Shown: piece after piece, positions 1 to 5,250 of the stretch
Layout of the letters: each line of letters starts with the position of its first letter
Numbering within the stretch: position 1 is the stretch's first letter
NCBI GenBank assembly: GCA_021200345.1
Contig: JAJQGR010000172.1
Span: 1 to 6,403, forward strand
Source: Lachnospiraceae bacterium
Lineage (GTDB): Bacteria > Bacillota > Clostridia > Lachnospirales > Lachnospiraceae
DNA length: 6,403 bases
Direction of reading: 5' to 3'
Notes under the pieces: model-generated
The model's input: the letters and a program-made list of their open reading frames with translations, nothing else
What the model was told of the DNA's origin: nothing
The model's database searches: none
Position numbers and translations under genes: made by a program

Positions 1-117
1 GCCTACAGCGGTTTTGATAATGTAACGGATCCTGACCTGATCGACTGCTATATTTATCAGGTAAATTCCATCTGGAAACGTTACAGCTACTTAATAACGA
101 AAATCAGCCGCTCCTGA
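1..117 (+). CDS. yaaL: YaaL-family (DUF2508) protein, C-terminal fragment
   Basis: Frame 1 is open from the window edge to a TGA at 115-117 and gives 38 residues containing FDNVTDPDLIDCYIYQVN and then KRYSYLITKI. The pattern F-x-x-V-T-D-P-D-L-I-D-x-Y-I-Y-x-x-N followed by a short helix matches what I know of the C-terminus of the small YaaL/DUF2508 proteins of Firmicutes. These proteins are about 75-90 residues long and have no firmly known biochemical role. In Bacillus the gene sits between recR and bofA, so recR may lie just left of this window (inference). The start is outside the window. A strong terminator begins 40 bp after the stop, so no bofA follows directly. The family call is from memory of the motif, without a search. 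Confidence 0.72.
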   Translation, partial: AYSGFDNVTDPDLIDCYIYQVNSIWKRYSYLITKISRS

Positions 118-156
118 ACTTCTCTTTCCCGGCAACGATCCCAAAACAATATGGAC

Positions 157-190
157 AGAGCAGGATCCCTATACGAAATCCTGCTCTTTT
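157..190 (+). terminator. Rho-independent terminator of the yaaL-like gene
   Basis: A perfect 10-bp stem, AGAGCAGGAT (157-166) with ATCCTGCTCT (178-187), closes an 11-nt loop and runs into TTTT at 187-190, followed by AT-rich DNA. The T-tract follows the stem only on the plus strand, so it ends transcription from the left. The right arm also encodes residues E-Q-D near the end of the convergent minus-strand gene, whose TAG stop (169-171) lies in the loop. The two convergent genes therefore share this DNA. On the minus strand no T-run follows the stem. Confidence 0.85.
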
Positions 191-2799
191 AAAATTATCA
201 TATCATCTTCATTATATCTGGAGCCGGACAAAGCAGAGAAAAATTTTCTCATTCCTATCCGATTGGCATGCCTGATGGCGGCATCCACCATCTTTTCCAC
301 GTCCTCCGGCATGGGTACTTTATCGCTGGCCTCCTCTTCCTCAATTTTGGTCTGCAGCGCCAGCAATGCCATTTCATCAATCTCATATTCCTCAGAGTAA
401 GCGTAAGCGGAACCATATTGCACCAGCTCTTTGGCGGATAATCCCTGCATATTGACACAGACTGGAAAAGCCTCCATAAATTCCGGCTTCCTGGAGCGAA
501 ACTCTCTGATCGCCTCCGGCGTGTCCACCAAAATCAGTATCATATTTCTCTCTCCGGCCCGCAGCGCATCCTCAATATCCTGCACCTTATCCGCGTTCAG
601 CATGCTGATACGCTCAATCACCATGGCGCCGCCTTCCAGGGTATCCATGATCTGCGACGTTTTCTTTCTGTTCAGATTGACAGCCGAAATTCTCGCCAGC
701 TTTCCGGACAGCTCCATTCCGTTCTCTTTCAGATCAAAGAGCAGCTGCTTGATAAAGGCAAAACAATAATCGAAATTGTCCCCTTCTACAACAATATTCC
801 CATTGCTGACAGGCAGGCTGGCGTTCTCAAGAGCTGATTTGATCTGCTGCCATCCTTCGTCAGAGTGAGTGTATCTGCGGTATTTCTCAGGCACGTCCTC
901 TTTCGGCGAGGACTGTTTTGAGAAAGCCGCCGAAGCTTCCTCATCATCCGGCTCCTCTGCCTCTTCCTCTTCATCCAAAAGCTGCGCATCCTGTTCATCA
1001 TACAGCTCCGCATCTTCCTGCGGGACTTCCTGTTGGTCATACAGCTCCGCATCTTCCTGCGGGACTTCCTGTTGGTCATACAGCTCCGCATCTTCCTGTG
1101 GGACTTCCTGTTCGTCATACAGCTCCGCATCTTCCTGCGGGACTTCCTGTTGGTCATACAGCTCCGTATCTTCCTGCTCTTCAGAAGCCGGCTGTTCCTC
1201 GTTGACCCAGACCTCTTCCTCCTCCAGGTCGTCAAAAACATCCTGCTGTTCTCTCTCCTCCTGCTCATCTGCCAGGAACTGTAATTCGTTTAAAATGTCT
1301 TCTTTCTTTTTGGCGTCGAACTCCGCGAAGATTTCTCCCGTCTGCGCCTTAATGCGCTCGTAAATTTCCGCCTTGTGCTCTTCCTCCGCCTGCTGATCCT
1401 TCCTGTCCCACTCCGCCAGAATGTCCTCTATACTGAGCTGTCCTGTGATCTGCTGCTCCTCCTTTTCAGGTTCCGGCAGAATCATACCAATCTGGCCATC
1501 TCCCTCCATGCGGGTCATGGAGACCATGGAATCCTCCTGTCCGGGATGCTTTATCTCCAAAATATGCACAGGCTCCACTGAAGCCTCCGGCGCTGCATTC
1601 CCAGGCCTTTCTTCCGGCGTAAGCACCACCGGCTCCCTGTAAATCTCTACGATCTCCTCCGCCGGTTTTTCCGCTGTATCAGAAATCTCCTGTGTATCAA
1701 ATCCGATCCCGCCATGCACCCCAGCCATCGCTTCGGGCTCCGTCTCCTGCTCAAAAAGGATCTCTTCCTGTGCGGCAGCCTCCTCAGGCAATGCCGGCTC
1801 TGCCTGCTGTTTTACCTCTCCCAGCAGTTCCTTTAAGCTTGCCGCCAATTCCTTCTGCAGATTCATGGTACTGTATTTATTTTCCACGTCCACGGTCTTG
1901 ACGCTGATCTCTTCCGCTTCCTGCTGCGCGGCAGATTCCGGCTGTGCTGACAGCGTCTCTCTGTCCTGCGGCTCCTGTTGCGCGGCTTCGATATCCTCTA
2001 ATCCGGTAATCTCCGTAGTGGGGGAGCTGAGAATATCGCCTTCCGGTTCGGATGCCTGCGGTTCGTATTCGTCTTTCTCCTGTACCGGCTTTTGCGTTCC
2101 TGATCTGAAAGCCGCCGCTTCTTCCTGTCGCGGAGCCTGCGCGCTGTGTGCCTGAGGCGCAGCTTTTCTGGCTGTCCCGGACTTTCTCACTTCCCTGTGG
2201 TCATATTTATACTGCTGGGCCTCGCTCAATGGCTCATAGAGCATCTTCAGTTCCATGGCCTTGGTCACATACTTCCCCTCGCCAAACCACAGAATCAACT
2301 CATCGCACTCCGCCACGCATTTCTCCGCCATACCGGTCCGATGATACAGGCAGGCAAGCTCGTAACCCCATCGCTCAGTGTATTCCGCCTTTTTCAGCTC
2401 CTCCAGCACCCCGATGCGTTCCTCCAGGCTCACATCCTGCGCCTGATACAGCCGGTATTGGAGTACAAAACGTCCGGAGTCCTGCGGCGCGACCTGTACG
2501 TACGCCTTATAATACTCAATTGCGTCCACCAGCTCCTGCAGACGTATGGAAAGCTCACAAAGCGCATACAGAATGGTACGGCTCTGGGGATTTTTATCAT
2601 AGGCAATCAAAAGAATGTTTCTGGCGTCCTCATATCGCCGGTTAATCTTATACAAATCGCTGATCATGCAAAGCATCTTTACGCTTTTGACTCTGCGCCA
2701 GTCAATCTCGTCCGCGATCTGAGCCGCCTCTCCATATTCCCCGTCCGCTATCAAATCTTTTATTTCATCCGTCCGGATTCTGTATTCTGCTTTATCCAA
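169..2799 (-). CDS. TPR protein with acidic repeat linker and degenerate AAA+ domain
   Basis: The product is 876 residues from a TTG start. Residues about 10-190 are helical TPR-like repeats, with the best units around 40-110 and 145-180. Residues about 205-645 are rich in Glu, Gln, Pro and Ala and probably disordered. They include 13-residue repeats at about 544-606 and a conserved-looking island, QITGQLSIEDILAEW (450-464). Residues about 650-850 resemble a CbxX/CfxQ-type AAA+ fold, but the Walker A position reads GDNFDYC, the Walker B position reads AMVIERI, and the region where an SRF arginine finger would sit reads FMEAFP. ATP hydrolysis is therefore unlikely (inference). No signal peptide or membrane segment is visible, so it is probably cytoplasmic, perhaps a scaffold. 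The TTG start is preferred because GAGGTG lies 6 nt upstream. An in-frame GTG at 2808 would overlap that site. It lies downstream of rsmA with its own promoter. Specific function is unknown. Confidence 0.85.
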   Translation of the reverse strand: MDKAEYRIRTDEIKDLIADGEYGEAAQIADEIDWRRVKSVKMLCMISDLYKINRRYEDARNILLIAYDKNPQSRTILYALCELSIRLQELVDAIEYYKAYVQVAPQDSGRFVLQYRLYQAQDVSLEERIGVLEELKKAEYTERWGYELACLYHRTGMAEKCVAECDELILWFGEGKYVTKAMELKMLYEPLSEAQQYKYDHREVRKSGTARKAAPQAHSAQAPRQEEAAAFRSGTQKPVQEKDEYEPQASEPEGDILSSPTTEITGLEDIEAAQQEPQDRETLSAQPESAAQQEAEEISVKTVDVENKYSTMNLQKELAASLKELLGEVKQQAEPALPEEAAAQEEILFEQETEPEAMAGVHGGIGFDTQEISDTAEKPAEEIVEIYREPVVLTPEERPGNAAPEASVEPVHILEIKHPGQEDSMVSMTRMEGDGQIGMILPEPEKEEQQITGQLSIEDILAEWDRKDQQAEEEHKAEIYERIKAQTGEIFAEFDAKKKEDILNELQFLADEQEEREQQDVFDDLEEEEVWVNEEQPASEEQEDTELYDQQEVPQEDAELYDEQEVPQEDAELYDQQEVPQEDAELYDQQEVPQEDAELYDEQDAQLLDEEEEAEEPDDEEASAAFSKQSSPKEDVPEKYRRYTHSDEGWQQIKSALENASLPVSNGNIVVEGDNFDYCFAFIKQLLFDLKENGMELSGKLARISAVNLNRKKTSQIMDTLEGGAMVIERISMLNADKVQDIEDALRAGERNMILILVDTPEAIREFRSRKPEFMEAFPVCVNMQGLSAKELVQYGSAYAYSEEYEIDEMALLALQTKIEEEEASDKVPMPEDVEKMVDAAIRHANRIGMRKFFSALSGSRYNEDDMIILKEQDFV
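250..852 (-). other. Degenerate CbxX/CfxQ-like AAA+ domain (part of the TPR protein)
   Basis: Aligned by eye, the order of elements follows the CbxX/CfxQ AAA+ core. A beta strand with a glycine turn (NIVVEGDNFDYC) sits at the Walker A site, then a helix. NRKKTSQI occupies the site of the usual G-Q-T-x-x-K-T segment. GGAMVIERISML occupies the Walker B strand, usually GGVLFIDEAYSL. A sensor-1-like strand (MILILVDTPEAIREF), a post-sensor loop ending AFP, and a helical lid ending near KFFSAL complete the match. The GKT/S of Walker A and the DE of Walker B are both absent. The alignment is from memory of the family and should be tested with a profile search or structure prediction. Confidence 0.6.
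1001..1177. repeat. 39-bp in-frame tandem repeat, about 4.5 copies
   Basis: Complete units lie at 1001-1039, 1040-1078, 1079-1117 and 1118-1156, with a partial copy at 1157-1177. Each begins TACAGCTCCGCATCTTCC on the plus strand. Units 1, 2 and 4 are identical. Unit 3 differs at two bases, and the partial unit has a single C-to-T change. Thirty-nine bases is a multiple of three, so the array adds 13-residue acidic units (AELYDQQEVPQED, with Q/E variation) to the linker of the TPR protein. The near-identity points to recent expansion by slippage or recombination. Confidence 0.95.
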
Positions 2800-2805
2800 A
2801 AGTAC

Positions 2806-2812
2806 CACCTCT
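2806..2812 (-). promoter_or_regulatory. Shine-Dalgarno site deciding the TTG start of the TPR gene
   Basis: The minus strand reads AGAGGTG, then GTACTT, then TTG GAT AAA GCA GAA. GAGGTG matches the 16S anti-Shine-Dalgarno sequence, and the 6-nt gap to TTG is ideal. A GTG start at 2808-2806 would lie inside the site itself, so TTG at 2799 is the more plausible initiator. Confidence 0.65.
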
Positions 2813-2860
2813 GTTGAAATTCACTTTATCTGTAAGGCATGTAAAAAAACATACACATAT

Positions 2861-2889
2861 AAGATACCATAGCACATAAACAATGTCAA
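2861..2889 (-). promoter_or_regulatory. Sigma-A-type promoter of the TPR gene
   Basis: On the minus strand a perfect -35 TTGACA (2889-2884) is followed by a 17-bp spacer (2883-2867) and a -10 TATCTT (2866-2861), which matches TATAAT at four of six positions. A transcript would start near 2854 and carry about 55 nt of AT-rich leader before the start codon. The promoter begins about 20 bp after the rsmA stop, so the TPR gene can be expressed independently of rsmA. Confidence 0.7.
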
Positions 2890-2907
2890 AACGTAGGAAA
2901 AAGAAAT

Positions 2908-3792
2908 TTAAAAACTTTTTGTGAATTTTTTTGTGAACAATAACCGCTCACTGAGCCCGGCAAACTCAGAAAGCGAAAGCGCCTCTCCCCGCACAGTCAC
3001 AGGCAGTCCCATTTCCAGAAGCGCGGCGGATGCCTGCTCTTTGGATATCTGCAAACCGGCGGCGTTCCCCAGAGAATTGACCAGCGTTTTGCGGCGCTGG
3101 TTGAATGAGGCTCTGATCAGGGCAAACATAAACTTTTCATCGGGGACCTCCACCGGCTTTTTCCTGTGAGATGTCAGCTTAATCACCGCGCTGTCCACGC
3201 CCGGCCTGGGAAAGAAAGAATTTGCTGACACGTATGTCAATATCTTTGCTTCGGCATAATACTGCACCGCGAGGGACAGCGCGCCGTAATCCTTCGAGCC
3301 CGGCCCAGCCTCCATGCGTGACGCCACCTCTTTCTGAATCATCACGGTGATGCTCTCGATCGGCGCCCCACACTCCAACAGTCTCAGGATCACAGGTGTC
3401 GTAATATAATACGGCAGATTTGCCACAACTTTGATCGGTTTCCCCCCATGATACTCCCTGGCGATCTGACCGATATCCACTTTCAGAATATCCTCATTCA
3501 CTATCACCACATTATCATAAGATGAAAGCGTTTCCTCCAGAACCGGGAGCAGATGCCTGTCAATCTCCACCGCCACCACCCTGCCTGCAGTCTCCGCCAG
3601 GTACTGGGTCATTGTGCCGATACCGGGACCAATTTCCAGCACACAGTCATCTTTTCCGATTTCCGCGCCGGAAATGATTTTTTCCAGCACATTCCCGTCG
3701 ATCAGAAAATTCTGTCCATATTTTTTTTGCGCCGTAAAACCGTATTTATCTAAAATTTCTCTCGTACTGTGCGAATTTGCAAGATACGCCAT
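2908..3792 (-). CDS. rsmA: 16S rRNA dimethyladenosine transferase RsmA (KsgA)
   Basis: RsmA uses S-adenosylmethionine to dimethylate two adjacent adenines in the 3'-terminal hairpin (helix 45) of 16S rRNA (A1518 and A1519 in E. coli numbering), a late step and checkpoint in 30S assembly. Loss gives kasugamycin resistance. The 294 residues show all expected motifs: KKYGQNFL (23-30), SAM-binding VLEIGPGIGT (51-60), VEIDRHLLPVL (75-85), NEDILKVD (99-106), the catalytic NLPYYITTPVI (125-135), FFPRPGVDSAVIKL (193-206) and FNQRRKTL (230-237). Length is normal for bacterial RsmA. The ATG has GAGGGGG about 8 nt upstream, lying in the 12-bp gap after tatD, so the two are almost certainly co-transcribed. 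The C-terminus is Lys/Phe-rich (FTKKFTKSF). No clear terminator follows; the TPR gene promoter comes next. Confidence 0.97.
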   Translation of the reverse strand: MAYLANSHSTREILDKYGFTAQKKYGQNFLIDGNVLEKIISGAEIGKDDCVLEIGPGIGTMTQYLAETAGRVVAVEIDRHLLPVLEETLSSYDNVVIVNEDILKVDIGQIAREYHGGKPIKVVANLPYYITTPVILRLLECGAPIESITVMIQKEVASRMEAGPGSKDYGALSLAVQYYAEAKILTYVSANSFFPRPGVDSAVIKLTSHRKKPVEVPDEKFMFALIRASFNQRRKTLVNSLGNAAGLQISKEQASAALLEMGLPVTVRGEALSLSEFAGLSERLLFTKKFTKSF

Positions 3793-3804
3793 ATTTCATC
3801 CCCC

Positions 3805-4575
3805 TCATTTTTGCATTCCATATAGCCGCAGGGCGTTTTGCCAGGTGATTTCCTCCACCTCCTCCGCCTCCATTCCCCTGATCTGCGCGATTTGCTCCAC
3901 GACCAGAGGCAGATTCAGGGAGCTGTTGCGCTTTCCCCGAAAGGGCACCGGCGCCATATAAGGGCAATCTGTTTCCAGCACAATATACTCCAGCGGAATA
4001 TCCTCCACCACCTCCCGAAGCACCCTTCCGTTTTTGAAAGTGACCACGCCTCCGACTCCAATGAAAAATCCCATTTTTACAAAAAGCCGGGCCATCTCTT
4101 TGGAATAGGAGAAGCAGTGTACCACACCGCCGCATCTTTCGGCATGCCCGCTCTTCATCAGATCATAAGTGTCCTGGGCGGCATCCCTGGAATGAATAAT
4201 CACCGGCTTTTCTTTTTGGATGGCAAGCTGAAGCTGCGCGGCAAACCACTCTTTCTGAAGCTCACGGGACGGTTCCTCATAATAGTAATCCAGTCCGATT
4301 TCCCCCACCGCCACGCATTTCGGATGCCCGGCCAGCTCATGGATCCTGGCAAAATTCTCTCCCGTCAGCTCTGCCGTATTGGACGGGTGAACGCCAAAAG
4401 CGGCGTATATAAAAGGATACTTCTCCGCCAGCTGTCGCGTTGTCTCATTGGAGGAAAGATCCGAGCTTACATTCACGATCCTTTTAATCCGGTGCTCCTC
4501 CATGGACAAAAGCAGATGATCCCTGTCTCCGTCAAAGGCTTCATCATCATAATGGGCATGTGTATCAAAAATCAT
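3805..4575 (-). CDS. tatD: TatD-family metal-dependent deoxyribonuclease
   Basis: TatD enzymes are cytoplasmic TIM-barrel metallohydrolases of the amidohydrolase superfamily. Characterised members show 3'-5' exonuclease and Mg2+-dependent DNase activity linked to DNA repair and fragmentation. The 256-residue product has the usual length and all metal-site elements: DTHAHYD with His6 and His8, GVHPS (61-65), VGEIGLDYY with Glu92, IHSRDA with His128, HCFS with His153, and ETDCPYMAP with Asp203, followed by the typical PFRGKRNSS loop and a C-terminal NALRLYG helix. The ATG start is preceded by GGAG at 8 nt spacing. It is the first gene of a tatD-rsmA pair with a 12-bp gap. In many Firmicutes rnmV (ribonuclease M5) lies between or beside these genes; it is not here. 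No convincing promoter was found in the short gap to the divergent tRNA gene. Confidence 0.95.
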   Translation of the reverse strand: MIFDTHAHYDDEAFDGDRDHLLLSMEEHRIKRIVNVSSDLSSNETTRQLAEKYPFIYAAFGVHPSNTAELTGENFARIHELAGHPKCVAVGEIGLDYYYEEPSRELQKEWFAAQLQLAIQKEKPVIIHSRDAAQDTYDLMKSGHAERCGGVVHCFSYSKEMARLFVKMGFFIGVGGVVTFKNGRVLREVVEDIPLEYIVLETDCPYMAPVPFRGKRNSSLNLPLVVEQIAQIRGMEAEEVEEITWQNALRLYGMQK

Positions 4576-4624
4576 CTGAAAATCTCCATCACTGAAAAAA
4601 ATTCCCTAATTTCAAAAAAAGGGC

Positions 4625-4653
4625 TTGCATTTTCTGAAACGCTGCTTTATAAT
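4625..4653 (+). promoter_or_regulatory. Promoter of tRNA-Lys
   Basis: A perfect -10 TATAAT (4648-4653) lies 17 bp after TTGCAT (4625-4630), which keeps the TTG of the -35 consensus. Predicted initiation is about 7 bp further on, near 4660, roughly 12 bp before the mature 5' end of the tRNA. A strong promoter immediately upstream is typical for stable RNA genes. Confidence 0.8.
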
Positions 4654-4671
4654 AGCTTCTGTTCTCACCAA

Positions 4672-4744
4672 GCGCGACTAGCTCAGCTGGCAGAGCACCT
4701 GACTCTTAATCAGGGTGTCCAGGGTTCGAACCCCTGGTCGCGCA
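4672..4744 (+). tRNA. tRNA-Lys, anticodon CTT
   Basis: The 73-nt sequence folds as a canonical cloverleaf. The acceptor stem GCGCGAC pairs with GTCGCGC over 7 bp, followed by discriminator A73. The D stem is GCTC/GAGC with G18-G19 in the loop. The anticodon stem is CCTGA/TCAGG around loop CTCTTAA, with anticodon CTT at 4705-4707 reading the Lys codon AAG. There is a 5-nt variable loop, and T stem CAGGG/CCCTG with loop TTCGAAC. The 3' CCA is not encoded (CTT follows A73), so the nucleotidyltransferase must add it. It is a single tRNA gene, divergent from tatD, with its own promoter and terminator. Confidence 0.98.
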
Positions 4745-4749
4745 CTTCC

Positions 4750-4788
4750 ATCTCAAAGCCTTTATGGTTTTGAGATTTTTTATTTTTC
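4750..4788 (+). terminator. Rho-independent terminator of tRNA-Lys
   Basis: ATCTCAAAGCC (4750-4760) pairs with GGTTTTGAGAT (4766-4776) in an 11-bp stem with one G-T wobble and a 5-nt loop, followed by TTTTTTATTTTT-type sequence to 4787. It begins 6 nt after the tRNA. The minus strand has no T-run after the hairpin, so it should not efficiently stop the convergent gene ending at 4816. Confidence 0.93.
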
Positions 4789-4815
4789 TGTTGAAAGCAA
4801 TTGTCCCATGCATCG

Positions 4816-5190
4816 TCAAAATGTCTTCCCGGGATAATCTGTCCCCGTCTCTCCCTGAAGCTTTTGCAGATAAGGATATTTGTCCTGTTTCATTTTCAGG
4901 AATGTATCAAAGGCCATCAGCAGCATGGTATCCCCATCCTGCTTCATGGCGTACTTTCCCCGGTCCATCTGCGCCTTAAAATGATCCATCTGCCACACCA
5001 TGATATCCACCACAGTATAGCCCTCCACATTGGCCCGGCACAGGAAATTCTGGTGCTCCAGATAATAGGAAAATTCCGTCATCACCTCTTCATCGGCGCT
5101 CAGTCTTTTCCAGAAGTCCTCAAAAAAAGCCTCCTCTTTTCCCGCATAACGGCACAGCTCCCGCGCCCATAGCTTTTCCCTCTCGTACAT
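4816..5190 (-). CDS. Small soluble protein of unknown function
   Basis: The product is 124 residues from ATG at 5190, preceded by GGGGG at 7 nt spacing. An upstream in-frame GTG at 5208 would give 130 residues but has no better ribosome site. I do not recognise a named family with confidence. I do recall similar hypothetical proteins in Lachnospiraceae with a core like NVEGYTVVDIMVWQMDHFKA (54-73) and a C-terminal ETGTDYPGK (114-122). The protein is acidic to neutral and mostly helical, rich in Tyr, Phe, Trp and Met, with no signal peptide or membrane segment, and so probably cytoplasmic. It has one cysteine near residue 13 and one near 51, not arranged as a metal site. It lies 60 bp downstream of the flavoprotein gene with no terminator between, so co-transcription is likely. 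No function is proposed. Confidence 0.8.
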   Translation of the reverse strand: MYEREKLWARELCRYAGKEEAFFEDFWKRLSADEEVMTEFSYYLEHQNFLCRANVEGYTVVDIMVWQMDHFKAQMDRGKYAMKQDGDTMLLMAFDTFLKMKQDKYPYLQKLQGETGTDYPGKTF

Positions 5191-5197
5191 TGTCCAG

Positions 5198-5202
5198 CCC
5201 CC
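5198..5202 (-). promoter_or_regulatory. Shine-Dalgarno site for the small unknown gene
   Basis: GGGGG on the minus strand lies 7 nt before ATG TAC GAG AGG GAA. It is a purine-rich but imperfect ribosome site, and it decides for the ATG at 5190 over the GTG at 5208, which would put the site inside the coding sequence. Confidence 0.5.
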
Positions 5203-5250
5203 AATCACATCTGTTTTTATCCGTTTCCCCGGCTTCGGCAGGCTTTGCTG

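Noticed and set aside
869..1363. Plus-strand reading frame of Ser/Cys-rich repeats (and two others overlapping it)
   Set aside because: It is the antisense shadow of the 39-bp repeat array and Glu-rich codons of the minus-strand gene. A repeat with a period divisible by three keeps other frames open.
2146..2817. 223-codon plus-strand frame opposite the TPR domain
   Set aside because: It is antisense to conserved TPR-like coding sequence, and its composition is typical of a complement-strand frame.
2890..2915. Possible AT-only hairpin just after the rsmA stop
   Set aside because: AAAAAG/CTTTTT with an 11-nt AT loop is weak, and the following bases are CC rather than a T-run, so it is not called a terminator.
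4590..4625. Short inverted repeat AAATT-AGGG-AATTT next to T-runs between tatD and the tRNA
   Set aside because: Five A-T pairs are too weak for a terminator or operator call, and homopolymer runs produce such pairings by chance.
4576..4671. Search for a minus-strand promoter for tatD
   Set aside because: TATTAT-like sequences occur, but no -35 box lies at 16-18 bp, so no promoter is called.
4672..4744. tRNA-Lys as a possible integration (att) site
   Set aside because: No second copy of the tRNA 3' end, no integrase and no mobile-element gene is seen in the window.
3838..4773. 311-codon plus-strand frame opposite tatD and through the tRNA gene
   Set aside because: It runs antisense to a clear tatD and then straight through tRNA-Lys and its terminator, shows no domain, and has no ribosome site of note.
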